Of a stretch of DNA of 64,000 nt, positions 17,832 to 27,209 are shown one piece after another. Every line of letters starts with the position of its first letter. The stretch's first letter is position 1. Source of the DNA: Lachnospiraceae bacterium. Its GTDB lineage: Bacteria > Bacillota > Clostridia > Lachnospirales > Lachnospiraceae. A model generated the notes under the pieces. It worked only from the letters and a program-made list of their open reading frames with translations, was not told where the DNA came from and searched no databases. The translations under genes were made by a program, and so were the position numbers. The stretch is from NCBI GenBank assembly GCA_017408735.1, contig JAFQUB010000017.1, forward strand, positions 1-64,000. The letters run 5' to 3'.

Positions 17832-20420
17832 ATGAACATTAACAAATTTACACAAAAGTCTATGGAAGCAGTAAATAATTGCGAAAAGCTGGCATACGAA
17901 TATGGGAATCAGGAGCTTGAGCAGGAGCATTTATTATACAGCCTTGTGGCTTTGGATGACAGCTTGATAGGAAAGCTGATTGAGAAGATGGAAATCGATA
18001 AGCCACACTTTATCAACAGGGTAGAGCAGGCGTTACAGAAAAGAGTGAAGGTGTCCGGCGGTAAACTGTATGTGGGACAGAAGTTGAATCAGGTATTGAT
18101 TAGCGCCGAGGACGAGGCAAAGCAGATGGGGGATGAGTATGTTTCTGTAGAGCATATTTTCCTTTCCATGTTGAAGTATCCCAACACAGAAATCAAAGAA
18201 ATATTCAAAGAATATGGTATCACCAGAGAACGTTTCCTGCAGGCTTTATCTACCGTTAGAGGAAACCAGAGAGTGGTAAGTGACAATCCGGAAGCAACGT
18301 ATGATACATTAAATAAATATGGACAGGATTTGGTGGAGCGCGCTAGAAAGCAACAGATGGATCCGGTTATCGGGCGAGATACCGAAATTCGAAATGTAAT
18401 TCGTATTCTGTCCAGAAAAACAAAAAATAATCCGGTTTTGATTGGTGAGCCGGGAGTTGGTAAAACTGCGGTGGCAGAAGGAATTGCCCAGAGAATTGTT
18501 CACGGGGATGTACCGGAGGGGCTGAAGGATAAGAAGATTTTTTCCTTGGATATGGGAGCTTTGATTGCCGGGGCAAAATATCAGGGGGAATTTGAAGAAC
18601 GTTTGAAGGCAGTGTTGGACGAAGTAAAGAAAAGCGATGGAGAAATCATTTTATTTATCGATGAGCTTCATACCATCGTAGGTGCCGGAAAGACAACCGG
18701 AGCATTGGATGCGGGAAATATGTTAAAACCAATGCTTGCCAGAGGAGAGCTTCACTGTATTGGAGCTACTACATTAGATGAGTACAGACAATATATTGAA
18801 AAAGACCCTGCATTGGAACGACGTTTTCAGCCGGTGCTTGTGGATGAACCAACGGTGGAAGATACCATTTCCATTTTGCGTGGTTTAAAAGAAAGATACG
18901 AGGTATTCCATGGCGTAAAAATTATGGACAATGCGTTGGTATCGGCAGCGGTATTATCAAACCGTTATATATCTGACCGTTTCCTGCCGGATAAGGCAAT
19001 TGATTTGGTGGATGAAGCCTGTGCGTTAATCAAAACAGAGTTAGATTCCATGCCGGCAGAGTTAGATGAACAAAACAGAAAAATTATGCAGTTAGAAATA
19101 GAAGAAACTGCTCTTAGAAAAGAAAATGATAATTTAAGTAAGGAGCGTCTGGAAGAACTGCGAAAAGAACTGGCAGAACTGCGAGAAGACTTTGCCGGTA
19201 AAAAAGTTCAGTGGGATAACGAAAAGGCAGCGTTGGAAAAAGCAAGCAAGATTCGTGAGCGTATTGATGAAATTAACCGTGAAATAGAGGTCTGCTCCAT
19301 TAAAGGGGATAATGAGCGTGTAGGTGAGCTGATGTATGGTGAGCTTCCTAAATTAAAAGCTCAGTTGGAAGTGGAAGAACGCAATATCAAAGAAAAAGAT
19401 TTGCGTCTGGTGCATGAAACCGTCAGTGAAGAAGAAATTGCAAAGATAATTTCCAGATGGACAGGAATTCCGGTAGCAAAGCTTACAGAGAGTGAAAAAA
19501 GCAAAACACTTCATTTGGATGAAGAACTACACAAGCGTGTAATTGGACAAGACGAAGGCGTAACCAAGGTTACAGAAGCGATTATTCGTTCGAAAGCAGG
19601 AATCAAAGACCCAAGCAAACCAATAGGTTCGTTCCTGTTTCTTGGTCCAACCGGTGTAGGTAAGACAGAGCTTGCAAAAGCATTGGCAGCCAGCTTGTTT
19701 GATGATGAAAACAATATGGTGCGAATTGACATGAGTGAGTACATGGAGAAATATTCCGTTTCCCGTCTGATTGGAGCACCTCCTGGATATGTGGGGTATG
19801 AAGAGGGAGGACAGTTGACGGAGGCTGTTCGTAGAAAACCGTATTCTGTAGTGCTTTTCGATGAAGTGGAAAAAGCACACCCGGATGTATTCAACGTGCT
19901 GTTACAGGTTTTAGATGACGGACGAATCACAGATTCTCAGGGAAGAACGGTGGACTTTAAAAATACGATTTTAATTATGACGTCCAACATTGGTTCCCAG
20001 TATATTTTGGATGGAATACAGGAGGACGGAACAGTAGAGGATACAGCAGAAGCAGCGGTAATGGAAGAATTAAGAGCTCATTTCAGACCGGAATTTTTAA
20101 ATCGTCTGGATGAAACCATTATGTTTAAGCCGCTGACGAAAAATAATATTGGCGGTATTATTAAGCTATTATTGGCAGATGTAAATAAACGTTTGGCCGA
20201 TAAAGAAATCAGTGTGGAGCTTTCTGCACAGGCAGAGCAGTATGTGATAGATGGCGGCTACGACCCGATATACGGTGCAAGACCATTAAAGAGATTTCTG
20301 CAAAAGCATGTGGAAACCCTTGCTGCAAAATGCATTTTAAGTGGAGATTTAAGTGCAGGTGATGTGATTTTAATTGAAGTGGATGAGGATAAGTTGACAG
20401 CACAGGTGAAAAAAGGCTAA
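17832..20420 (+). CDS. clpB: ClpB protein disaggregase
   Basis: An 862-aa Hsp100 chaperone that extracts proteins from aggregates with DnaK. Order: N-domain (1-about 150), AAA-1 with Walker A GEPGVGKT and Walker B ILFIDELH, coiled-coil M-domain (about 405-520), and AAA-2 with GPTGVGKT, pore loop GYVGYEEGG and [13 protein letters not shown]. There is no ClpP-binding IGF loop. ATG 17832 follows AGGAGG; 17814 is too early. It is controlled by the CIRCE element upstream. Confidence 0.97.
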   Translation: MNINKFTQKSMEAVNNCEKLAYEYGNQELEQEHLLYSLVALDDSLIGKLIEKMEIDKPHFINRVEQALQKRVKVSGGKLYVGQKLNQVLISAEDEAKQMGDEYVSVEHIFLSMLKYPNTEIKEIFKEYGITRERFLQALSTVRGNQRVVSDNPEATYDTLNKYGQDLVERARKQQMDPVIGRDTEIRNVIRILSRKTKNNPVLIGEPGVGKTAVAEGIAQRIVHGDVPEGLKDKKIFSLDMGALIAGAKYQGEFEERLKAVLDEVKKSDGEIILFIDELHTIVGAGKTTGALDAGNMLKPMLARGELHCIGATTLDEYRQYIEKDPALERRFQPVLVDEPTVEDTISILRGLKERYEVFHGVKIMDNALVSAAVLSNRYISDRFLPDKAIDLVDEACALIKTELDSMPAELDEQNRKIMQLEIEETALRKENDNLSKERLEELRKELAELREDFAGKKVQWDNEKAALEKASKIRERIDEINREIEVCSIKGDNERVGELMYGELPKLKAQLEVEERNIKEKDLRLVHETVSEEEIAKIISRWTGIPVAKLTESEKSKTLHLDEELHKRVIGQDEGVTKVTEAIIRSKAGIKDPSKPIGSFLFLGPTGVGKTELAKALAASLFDDENNMVRIDMSEYMEKYSVSRLIGAPPGYVGYEEGGQLTEAVRRKPYSVVLFDEVEKAHPDVFNVLLQVLDDGRITDSQGRTVDFKNTILIMTSNIGSQYILDGIQEDGTVEDTAEAAVMEELRAHFRPEFLNRLDETIMFKPLTKNNIGGIIKLLLADVNKRLADKEISVELSAQAEQYVIDGGYDPIYGARPLKRFLQKHVETLAAKCILSGDLSAGDVILIEVDEDKLTAQVKKG

Positions 20421-20466
20421 TATATATAGGAAAGCAAATTTGTAAAAAGAGGAAGGAGTAAGAATT

Positions 20467-20808
20467 ATGCCATTTATTGATTCTAAAATTACATTGAAGG
20501 TTGCACCGGAAAAGAAAGAGGCTATTAAAACAGAGCTTGGAAAAGCAGTTTCTATTTTAAATAAGCCGGAAAGCTTTCTTATGGTAGGCTTTGAAGATGA
20601 TTACGATTTATATATGGGCGGAAATAAACTGGAAAAAGGTGCCTATGTGGCAGTCAGCTTATTTGGAAATGCCTCCTCATCTGCTTATGAACAAATGACA
20701 GAAGAAATCTGCAATATTTACGAGAAAGAGCTGGGAATACCGGGAAATGCGGTGTATGTGACTTATCACGGTGTAAATGATTGGGGTTGGAATGGAAGAA
20801 ATTTCTAG
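20467..20808 (+). CDS. MIF/tautomerase-superfamily protein
   Basis: A 113-aa protein of the macrophage migration inhibitory factor fold. The catalytic N-terminal proline follows the initiator Met (MPFIDSKI), and length and repeats match MIF-type tautomerases. The natural substrate in bacteria is unknown; phenylpyruvate-type keto-enol tautomerisation is the family activity. The start follows GGAAGGAG. Confidence 0.85.
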   Translation: MPFIDSKITLKVAPEKKEAIKTELGKAVSILNKPESFLMVGFEDDYDLYMGGNKLEKGAYVAVSLFGNASSSAYEQMTEEICNIYEKELGIPGNAVYVTYHGVNDWGWNGRNF

Positions 20809-21295
20809 AAATGAAATAAAGAAAAAACGCTTTTTTATAGCGGTAATCGTTGCTGTGTTGCTTGTGGGCTTTGTGGCAATTATATCCAATTTTAATGATA
20901 AAAGTGGGAAAGAATTATATCCCATGCCGGAAAAAATGGTAGTATATTATAACGGAGAAGCTACAGAACTGACCCAACAGGACGAAGCTTTTTCAAAATT
21001 ATATATGCTAAATACGTTACCTAAGAAGAAAGATATCATGGAAACAGCCATAGACCCGGATGGTGTTGCAGAATGTAAAGAAGATATGGCAGTGGAATTT
21101 GTATACGGAGAGAAACAGATGCTTCCACTGAATCAGGGAGAAAGAAATTTTACGAAACTTTTGTTTGTATATTCCGGCTGGTGCGAAAAGAATGTGATTT
21201 TTTATAACGATGGAGCGTATCAGTCAGGAACCATTTCACACAATATTTCAGAATACAAAGTTAGAAAGACCTATGAAGAATATATAGGAGGATAA
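20792..21295 (+). CDS. Hypothetical single-pass membrane protein
   Basis: About 167 aa: a short charged N-terminus (EISRNEIKKKR), one transmembrane helix (residues about 15-36), then an extracytoplasmic domain of about 130 residues without a known motif. The start overlaps the end of the MIF gene by 17 nt, with a GGTTGG-type weak site before ATG 20792. It sits between the tautomerase and the Fur-family regulator. Not recognised. Confidence 0.7.
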   Translation: MEEISRNEIKKKRFFIAVIVAVLLVGFVAIISNFNDKSGKELYPMPEKMVVYYNGEATELTQQDEAFSKLYMLNTLPKKKDIMETAIDPDGVAECKEDMAVEFVYGEKQMLPLNQGERNFTKLLFVYSGWCEKNVIFYNDGAYQSGTISHNISEYKVRKTYEEYIGG

Positions 21296-21299
21296 AACC

Positions 21300-21707
21300 A
21301 TGGCACGCAGTGATGGATATAAAACTAAGGGAAGACAGTTAATATTAAATTATTTAGAAACAACGAAAGAACGCACTGTAACGGTTTCCGAAATAGAACA
21401 ATTTATGGAGCAGCAGGGAAATCCTGTAAACGTATCTACCATATATCGTAATCTGGATGCCTTAGTTGCACAGGGAAAGGTAATGAAATCCGTGTCAGAA
21501 AAAGGCGATAAATCCACATATCGCTATGTGGAACCGGAACATAACTGTCATAAACATCTTCATATCCAGTGCGTAAAATGCGGAAAAATTGTTCATTTAG
21601 AATGTGGTTTTATGAACAGCATCGAGGAACATATACTGAAAGACCATGGAATTTCCTTGTTGTGTGAGAACTCCATTTTGTATGGAGTATGTGAAGAATG
21701 TAAATAG
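21300..21707 (+). CDS. Fur-family regulator, probably Zur
   Basis: A 135-aa ferric-uptake-type repressor. The winged-helix recognition region is VNVSTIYRNLDALVAQGKV. The metal-binding motifs are HNCHKHLHIQCVKCGKIVHLECG (structural CxxC with His cluster) and a C-terminal CEEC. The gene next downstream is a zinc-type ABC importer with palindromes in its promoter, so zinc-dependent repression (Zur) is the best inference; Fur or PerR function cannot be excluded by sequence alone. Confidence 0.82.
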   Translation: MARSDGYKTKGRQLILNYLETTKERTVTVSEIEQFMEQQGNPVNVSTIYRNLDALVAQGKVMKSVSEKGDKSTYRYVEPEHNCHKHLHIQCVKCGKIVHLECGFMNSIEEHILKDHGISLLCENSILYGVCEECK

Positions 21708-21717
21708 TGCAAATAGT

Positions 21718-21849
21718 GAACAGTTCAACGTTAGGGTAGCCGGTACGCCCCCGATATAGAGAGAAGCTTTCAGAGCAGAACCAAACAGCTCTGAAAGCTT
21801 CTCTCTATATCGGGGGCTGTGTATGGCAGTTCCAAGCGTTGAAATGTTC
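21718..21849. repeat. Nested palindrome 1 (30-bp perfect stem)
   Basis: The inner stem is a perfect 30-bp inverted repeat (21747-21776 with 21788-21817) around an 11-nt loop. An outer 13-bp arm pair (GAACAGTTCAACG at 21718, CGTTGAAATGTTC at 21837) has one mismatch. There is no T-run and no coding content. It begins 11 nt after the Fur-family stop. Confidence 0.9.
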
Positions 21850-21895
21850 CAATTCGTGGAATGGAGGTGAAAATAGCTCATAAGTGTTCCATCCA

Positions 21896-22066
21896 GCAGT
21901 TCCAAGCGTAAACTTGTGGCAATTCGCATGTAGTGGTTTCCAAGAACAGCTTATAAGAGTTACAACGTCCGTCCGGAAAGGCATAAACATCCTCCTGCCT
22001 TTCCGGGCGGACGTTGTAACTCTTAGGAGCGTCCTTTCAACCACTCCCCCATTCGAATTGCCACAA
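21896..22066. repeat. Nested palindrome 2 (30-bp stem with three-tier arms)
   Basis: The inner stem pairs 21954-21983 with 21996-22025 (30 bp, one G-T pair, 12-nt loop). A middle arm pair AGTGGTT/AACCACT (21932, 22039) and a perfect outer pair TTGTGGCAATTCG/CGAATTGCCACAA (21914, 22054) enclose it. The unit opens with GCAGTTCCAAGCGT (21896), which also occurs at 21826 on the right flank of palindrome 1, so the two are related tandem units. No ORF of credible content lies inside. Confidence 0.9.
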
Positions 22067-22076
22067 AAACGCAACT

Positions 22077-22146
22077 AATTTGCAAATTCCCTTGACATTT
22101 ACTTCAAACCATATATAATTAAAATGCAAATGAATTGCAGATTTGA
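22077..22146 (+). promoter_or_regulatory. Promoter and candidate Zur operators of the zinc importer
   Basis: TTGACA (22092-22097), 16 nt, TATAAT (22114-22119). The perfect palindrome AATTTGCAAATT (22077-22088) lies just upstream, and TGCAA, 5 nt, TTGCA lies at 22125-22139 over the likely transcription start. Both contain the TTGCAA core. A Fur-family protein is encoded next door; the binding assignment is inferred. Confidence 0.6.
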
Positions 22147-22179
22147 TAGTAGGATATTCAATGTGGAGGATTTCGGGTT

Positions 22180-23229
22180 ATGAAATTAGGGAAGAAAATA
22201 GCAACAGGATTATTCCTGTCAACAATGACGGCAATGTTGTTTTGTGGCTGTGGAACAAGCGGACAGGCAGACACAGATAGTGAAAAGGATAAAATTAAGA
22301 TTGTATGTGCATCTTTTCCGGAATATGACTGGACAAGACAGATTGTGGGGGAAGAAAATGAAAATATAGAGCTTACCCTTATTGTGAACAATGGTATGGA
22401 CATTCACAATTATCAGCCTTCTGTGGAAGATATGGTCAAAATAGGTGATTGTGATTTAATTATTTACAACGGTGGAACTTCAGAAGAGTGGATTGAGGAT
22501 GCCGTAGAAGACAGTCAAAAGAAGCCACAAATGATTTCTGTGATGGAATTTTTAGAAGATGATGTTGTGGAAGAGGAAGTAGTGGAGGGTATGGAAGAAG
22601 AGGAACATGCCCATGAAACAGAAGCAGACCATGAAGAAGAACATGCTCACGAAACAGAAGCCGGACAGGAAGAAGTTGACCATGAAGAAGACCATGAATA
22701 TGATGAGCATGTGTGGTTGTCCTTGAAAAACGCTGAAAAAATGGTAAATAAGATTGCAGAAGCGGTAGTGAAAATAGATTCAGAGCAGAGGGCGTTATAT
22801 GAAACAAACAAAAACGCTTATTTAGAAAAATTAGAAAGCTTAGATGCTTCTTACGAAGCAGCAGTACAGGAAGCCAAAGGGAAAATATTGCTGTTTGGTG
22901 ACCGTTTTCCGTTTCGGTATTTAACAGAAGACTACGGACTTACCTACTATGCAGCATTTCCGGGGTGTTCTGCGGAAACAGAGGCTAGCTTTGAAACCAT
23001 TGTATTTTTAGCAGATAAAATAGAGGAATGCAAGCTTCCATGTATTTTAACCATTGATGGTTCAGACAAAACTATAGCAGAATCCATTCAGAAAAACGTA
23101 GATGGTGATGTAGCTATTAAAGAGCTGAATTCTCTGCAGTCGGTGTCAGAAGCACAGATAACAGAAGGAATTACTTATCTTTCTGTTATGGAACAAAATT
23201 TAGAAGTGATAAAAGAAGCTTTGCAGTAA
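22180..23229 (+). CDS. Zinc-type ABC importer substrate-binding lipoprotein
   Basis: A 349-aa cluster A-I metal-binding lipoprotein. The signal peptide ends at lipobox LFCGC. The central Asp/Glu/His loop (about residues 130-180, many H and E) is typical of zinc binders such as ZnuA/AdcA. Likely metal ligands are His in DIHNY and DEHVW. Where family members usually have a third His, this one reads FGDRFPFRYL. An AAFPGCSAETEAS segment follows. It is first gene of a three-gene operon. Confidence 0.88.
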   Translation: MKLGKKIATGLFLSTMTAMLFCGCGTSGQADTDSEKDKIKIVCASFPEYDWTRQIVGEENENIELTLIVNNGMDIHNYQPSVEDMVKIGDCDLIIYNGGTSEEWIEDAVEDSQKKPQMISVMEFLEDDVVEEEVVEGMEEEEHAHETEADHEEEHAHETEAGQEEVDHEEDHEYDEHVWLSLKNAEKMVNKIAEAVVKIDSEQRALYETNKNAYLEKLESLDASYEAAVQEAKGKILLFGDRFPFRYLTEDYGLTYYAAFPGCSAETEASFETIVFLADKIEECKLPCILTIDGSDKTIAESIQKNVDGDVAIKELNSLQSVSEAQITEGITYLSVMEQNLEVIKEALQ

Positions 23230-23245
23230 GTGAAGGAGAAAGAAT

Positions 23246-23980
23246 ATGTCACAGTTAAAATGTAGTGATGTTTCACTGGGATATGAAGGACGAACCATTA
23301 TAAAACATTTGAATTTTGAAGTAAATGCAGGGGACTATCTGTGCATTGTGGGAGAAAACGGTACCGGAAAAAGTACGCTGATTAAGACGTTACTGGGTCT
23401 TCGTCAGCCGTTAGAGGGAAACATTGAGTTTGGCGAGGAATTAAAGCCTACGGAAATCGGTTATCTGCCACAACAGACCATGGTGCAGAGAGATTTTCCT
23501 GCATCGGTATGGGAAGTGGTTTTATCGGGAAATTTAAATAAAAGTGGTTTCCGTCCTTTTTATAGTAAAGAAGAAAAAGAACGTGCAGAAGCTAATATGT
23601 GTAAACTTGGCATTGAAGATTTCAAAAAACGATGCTACCGAGATTTGTCCGGCGGTCAGCAACAGCGTGTGCTGCTGGCAAGGGCTTTGTGTGCAACAGG
23701 AAAAATGCTTTTATTAGATGAACCGGTGGCAGGTCTTGATCCAAAGATTACGGTAGAAATGTATGAGCTGATTCAGAAGCTCAATGAAGAAGGAATCACA
23801 ATTATCATGGTAAGTCACGACATGGCAGCCGCATGTAATTATGCAGACCATATCCTGCATATTGCCCACAAACCATTGTTTTTCGGAACAAAAGAGGAAT
23901 ACTTGAAAACAGAAACAGGAAAAGCTTTTACAGAACTGGTGAAAATGGAAGCTTTGGGAGATGATGAAGATGATAGATAA
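23246..23980 (+). CDS. Zinc-type ABC importer ATPase
   Basis: A 244-aa ATPase: Walker A GENGTGKST, signature LSGGQQQR, Walker B MLLLDEPVAGLDP, H-loop VSHDM. It is of the ZnuC/MntB class, with ribosome-binding site GAAGGAG. The permease start overlaps its 3' end by 11 nt. Confidence 0.92.
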   Translation: MSQLKCSDVSLGYEGRTIIKHLNFEVNAGDYLCIVGENGTGKSTLIKTLLGLRQPLEGNIEFGEELKPTEIGYLPQQTMVQRDFPASVWEVVLSGNLNKSGFRPFYSKEEKERAEANMCKLGIEDFKKRCYRDLSGGQQQRVLLARALCATGKMLLLDEPVAGLDPKITVEMYELIQKLNEEGITIIMVSHDMAAACNYADHILHIAHKPLFFGTKEEYLKTETGKAFTELVKMEALGDDEDDR

Positions 23981-24809
23981 ATTAGCGTTATATTTTGAAT
24001 ACCCTTTTGTAAAATATGCGTTGCTGGTGGGAGTATTGATTGCTCTTTGCTCATCACTACTGGGGGTAACGTTAGTATTAAAACGTTTTTCCTTTATTGG
24101 AGATGGACTTTCTCATGTGGCATTTGGAGCAATGGCGGTGGCAGCCGTGTTAAATATTACAAATCAAATGTTGATAGTGCTTCCCATTACAGTTGTGGCA
24201 GCAGTGCTTCTCCTTCGGGGCAGTCAGAATGCGAAAATCAAAGGGGATGCCAGTCTGGCGATGATTTCCGTGGGAGCATTGGCTATTGGTTATCTGCTTT
24301 TAAATGTATTTTCCACATCTACCAATATTGCTGGAGATGTGTGTACTACCTTATTTGGTTCCACATCTATTCTGACACTGAATATTACAGATGTGTGGCT
24401 TTGCATTGGAATGTCCGTGGTGGTACTGGGAATGTTTACTTTTTTTTATCACAAAATTTTTGCAGTAACATTTGATGAAAATTTCGCCAAAGCAACAGGA
24501 ATTAAGGCGGACAGATATAACTTGATGATTGCAATAATTACAGCAACGGTTATTGTGCTTGCAATGAAACTGGTAGGTTCTCTGCTTATTTCAGCATTAA
24601 TTATTTTTCCGGCTATTTCAGCCATGCGCGTGTTCAAAAGTTTTCGCCTGGTAATGATTGCATCCGCGGTGATTGCAGTAGTCTGTGCTTTGGCAGGTAT
24701 GTTGATATCTATTTTGGCAGCCACACCGGTAGGTGCGACCATTGTAGCGGTTAATATTGTAGTATTTGCGATATTTAGTGTAATTTCAGCAATAGTATTG
24801 AAACTATAA
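23970..24809 (+). CDS. Zinc-type ABC importer permease
   Basis: A 279-aa ZnuB/MntC-type permease (ABC-3 family) with about eight helices. The conserved FSFIGDGLSHVAFGA and the C-terminal TPVGATIVAVN are intact. Of three clustered ATGs, 23970 has the best spacing from GGGAG. It is the last gene of the operon. Confidence 0.92.
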   Translation: MIDKLALYFEYPFVKYALLVGVLIALCSSLLGVTLVLKRFSFIGDGLSHVAFGAMAVAAVLNITNQMLIVLPITVVAAVLLLRGSQNAKIKGDASLAMISVGALAIGYLLLNVFSTSTNIAGDVCTTLFGSTSILTLNITDVWLCIGMSVVVLGMFTFFYHKIFAVTFDENFAKATGIKADRYNLMIAIITATVIVLAMKLVGSLLISALIIFPAISAMRVFKSFRLVMIASAVIAVVCALAGMLISILAATPVGATIVAVNIVVFAIFSVISAIVLKL

Positions 24810-24904
24810 CTACTGGCGGGAAGATAAAATTGGTATTATCTTTAGTACAAATCATGTATTAGGGGATTATGTTATATTAGAAGTGAATCAGTAAAGTGTA
24901 TAGT

Positions 24905-24941
24905 GGGTAGTTAGCTGTAATGGCTGACTACCTGCTTTTTT
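24905..24941 (+). terminator. Terminator between the zinc operon and the GntR module
   Basis: An 11-bp stem GGTAGTTAGCT / GGCTGACTACC (with G-T pairs), then TGCTTTTTT. Confidence 0.85.
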
Positions 24942-24952
24942 CATTTTACATA

Positions 24953-25002
24953 TTGACAGAACAGTATATAGTGTATATAATCAGATATATACAGTATATA
25001 CT
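24953..25002 (+). promoter_or_regulatory. Consensus promoter with 17-bp GntR operator
   Basis: TTGACA (24953), 17 nt, TATAAT (24976). A 17-bp inverted repeat with one mismatch (24963-24979 and 24986-25002, arms starting AGTATATA and ending TATATACT) covers the spacer, the -10 and the start region. This fits the YtrA-subfamily operator style (GTATA...TATAC). It precedes the GntR gene, so autorepression is likely. Confidence 0.8.
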
Positions 25003-25052
25003 ATATGAACAGAACTGCAAGAGCAGTCACAAACAGTAAAGTGAGGAGAAAC

Positions 25053-25418
25053 ATGAGAATTGTAATATCCAATCAGTCGGAACTCCCTATCTATGCCCAG
25101 ATAAAGGAGCAGGTAAAAGAACAGATTTTAAATGGACTTATTAACGAAGGAACTGTGCTGCCGTCCATAAGACAGTTGGCGAAGGAACTAGGTGTCAGTG
25201 TTATAACGACTACAAGAGCGTACAATGAGTTGGAAAATGAAGGATTTATTTCGTCCGTACAGGGCAAGGGCAGCATTGTAAGAAAACGTGATAACAGCAT
25301 GATACGGGAACAGTATTTAAAGCGGATTGAAGAAAGTCTGGAAAATGCCATTGCCACAGCAAAACTTATCGAAATGTCAACAGAAGAATTGAGAGAGATT
25401 TTTGAAGCATTATTGTAG
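25053..25418 (+). CDS. GntR-family regulator, YtrA subfamily
   Basis: A 121-aa regulator: winged helix (LPIYAQIKEQVKEQILNG, LPSIRQLAKELGVSVITTTRAYNELENEGFI) plus a short two-helix tail, the YtrA architecture. ATG 25053 follows GAGGAG. It heads an operon with an ABC ATPase and permease; YtrA relatives respond to cell-wall-active antibiotics. Confidence 0.9.
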   Translation: MRIVISNQSELPIYAQIKEQVKEQILNGLINEGTVLPSIRQLAKELGVSVITTTRAYNELENEGFISSVQGKGSIVRKRDNSMIREQYLKRIEESLENAIATAKLIEMSTEELREIFEALL

Positions 25419-25429
25419 GAGGATTTCAT

Positions 25430-26284
25430 ATGAATACATTAGAGGTAAAGGGATTAGAGAAAAAATATAAGGATTTTGCATTGCAAAACATTACACTGGA
25501 ACTTCCAAAAGGATTTATTTGTGGTTATGTAGGCCAGAACGGCGCCGGAAAGACGACCACATTAGATTTGATTACCCATCAGAAAAAAGCAGATGCCGGT
25601 GTTGTCAGAATCGACGGTATGGAATATGAGGAAAATCCTAAAAAGTATAAGGAGATGATAGGTTATGTGTGTGATAAGTGCTATTTTCCGAATGATTTTA
25701 CTTTATTGGATGTTAAAGGGATTTTAAAGGACTTTTATGAAACATTTCAGGAAGATAAATTTATGAATCTTTGTAAAAAATGGGATTTGCCGGAAAAGAA
25801 AAAGGTGAAAGATTATTCTAGAGGAATGACAATTCGACTTATGTTTGCAGGAATTCTTGCAAGAGATACCAAATTACTTATCTTAGATGAGGCAACAAAC
25901 GGGTTAGACCCGGTAGTAAAGCAGGAAATTTTAGAAATTTTGCAGGATTACATTCAGGATGGAGAGAGAAGTGTACTGTTTTCCACTCATATTTTAAGTG
26001 ATTTGGAAGAAATTGCAGATTATATTTTCTTCCTACATAATGGAAAAGAAGTATTCTTTGATACCAAGGAAGAAATTGCAGAGAAATATTTGCTGGTAAA
26101 AGGTGGATTGGATGAATTAACAGAGGCAGTTTCAAGAAAAATCAAAGGATTAAAGAAAACCAGTGTAGGATTTGAGGGAATTATAGAAACAGATGACAGT
26201 GTATGTGTAAGCCGGAAATGTGTATTAGAAAAACCAACAATTAATCAGATTGTGATTTCTTATATTAAGGATATGGAGGGTTAA
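25430..26284 (+). CDS. ABC exporter ATPase of the GntR module
   Basis: A 284-aa ATPase: Walker A GQNGAGKTT, signature YSRGMTIR (in place of LSGGQ), Walker B LLILDEATNGLDP, and STHILSD switch. A C-terminal regulatory segment of about 80 residues follows. It is homologous to the ATPases at 54060 and 57389 of this window. Confidence 0.9.
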   Translation: MNTLEVKGLEKKYKDFALQNITLELPKGFICGYVGQNGAGKTTTLDLITHQKKADAGVVRIDGMEYEENPKKYKEMIGYVCDKCYFPNDFTLLDVKGILKDFYETFQEDKFMNLCKKWDLPEKKKVKDYSRGMTIRLMFAGILARDTKLLILDEATNGLDPVVKQEILEILQDYIQDGERSVLFSTHILSDLEEIADYIFFLHNGKEVFFDTKEEIAEKYLLVKGGLDELTEAVSRKIKGLKKTSVGFEGIIETDDSVCVSRKCVLEKPTINQIVISYIKDMEG

Positions 26285-26287
26285 ATT

Positions 26288-26956
26288 ATGGAAGCTATCA
26301 AATTTATGAAAATGGATTTTTTAAAAATGAAGACACAGATAAAACTTATTGTGTTAACAGTAGCAGTGGTTCTTCTTTTTACCGGTAAAATGGGATCGCT
26401 GTGGGGAGCTATGTATATGATTTTTATGGGACTTATTTTTTGTTCTGTACCATTCAGCATTGACTCTATGAGTGGAGAAAGTTTTATGAAGCTGCTTCCG
26501 GCAAAGGCACAACACAGGGTTTATGGAAGATTTTGCTTTTCCGTTGCTTTTTTAGGAATATGTAGCGTATTGATAAGCTTAACATATATTAAGGGAATTC
26601 TTGGTGGAGAAATAACTGCAAGTTATATTTTTCCTAAGATAATTATGATTTTAAGTGTGGGATTATGTATGAACGCTATACAATATGTATTTTCTTACTT
26701 TTTTGAAATTAAAAATCAGCAGTTATTAAGCATAATGCGAATGGTTCCGGGATTTGTATTTTTCTTTGCAGGTTCTTATCTGATAGATACCATAGCGGCA
26801 ATGCCAAAAGGAGCAGTGGAGGCATTGGGAGAAGTAGTAAATTATGGAATGACTCATCAGCAGGTAGCGGCAGCAGTTACTCTTGTAGTAGCGTTAGTAT
26901 TCAATGGGTTATGTGCAGTGATTTGTGGAAAACGAGAAGCGATGAAAGAAGCATAA
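26288..26956 (+). CDS. ABC-2 permease of the GntR module (BcrB/YtrC-like)
   Basis: A 222-aa membrane protein with six predicted helices, beginning MEAIKFMKMDFLKMKTQ. This resembles the ABC-2 permeases paired with YtrA regulators. Its start is 4 nt after the ATPase stop. Confidence 0.82.
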   Translation: MEAIKFMKMDFLKMKTQIKLIVLTVAVVLLFTGKMGSLWGAMYMIFMGLIFCSVPFSIDSMSGESFMKLLPAKAQHRVYGRFCFSVAFLGICSVLISLTYIKGILGGEITASYIFPKIIMILSVGLCMNAIQYVFSYFFEIKNQQLLSIMRMVPGFVFFFAGSYLIDTIAAMPKGAVEALGEVVNYGMTHQQVAAAVTLVVALVFNGLCAVICGKREAMKEA

Positions 26957-27024
26957 AGTATTGTAATATATCAGGAAAATTTGATATACTATGACCAAGA
27001 AAATAAAAGAAAAGAGGAAGCCAT

Positions 27025-27198
27025 ATGTTACCAAAAGATCCTGTAATGCTTTTAAGCTTTGTAAATACCCAGCTAAGGGATAATTATAGTACATTAGAAG
27101 AATTCTGCAGTGTATATAATGTATCGAAGGAAGAATTGACAGCAACTTTAAAAAACATAGATTATGAATATGAAGAAGGTCAGAATCAGTTTGTGTAA
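27025..27198 (+). CDS. DUF4250 protein
   Basis: A 57-aa protein matching the DUF4250 family (MLPKDPVMLLSFVNTQLRDNY opens it, IDYEYEEGQNQFV closes it). The fold looks like a small helix-turn-helix. Ribosome-binding site is AAAGAGG. A promoter TTGTAA (26961), 18 nt, TATACT (26985) with extended TG precedes it. The next gene starts 11 nt downstream. Function unknown. Confidence 0.85.
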   Translation: MLPKDPVMLLSFVNTQLRDNYSTLEEFCSVYNVSKEELTATLKNIDYEYEEGQNQFV

Positions 27199-27209
27199 GG
27201 GTGACTGGC

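Noticed and set aside
21718-22066. Palindromes as ordinary terminators
   Set aside because: The stems are far longer than normal, have outer arms, and lack T-runs.
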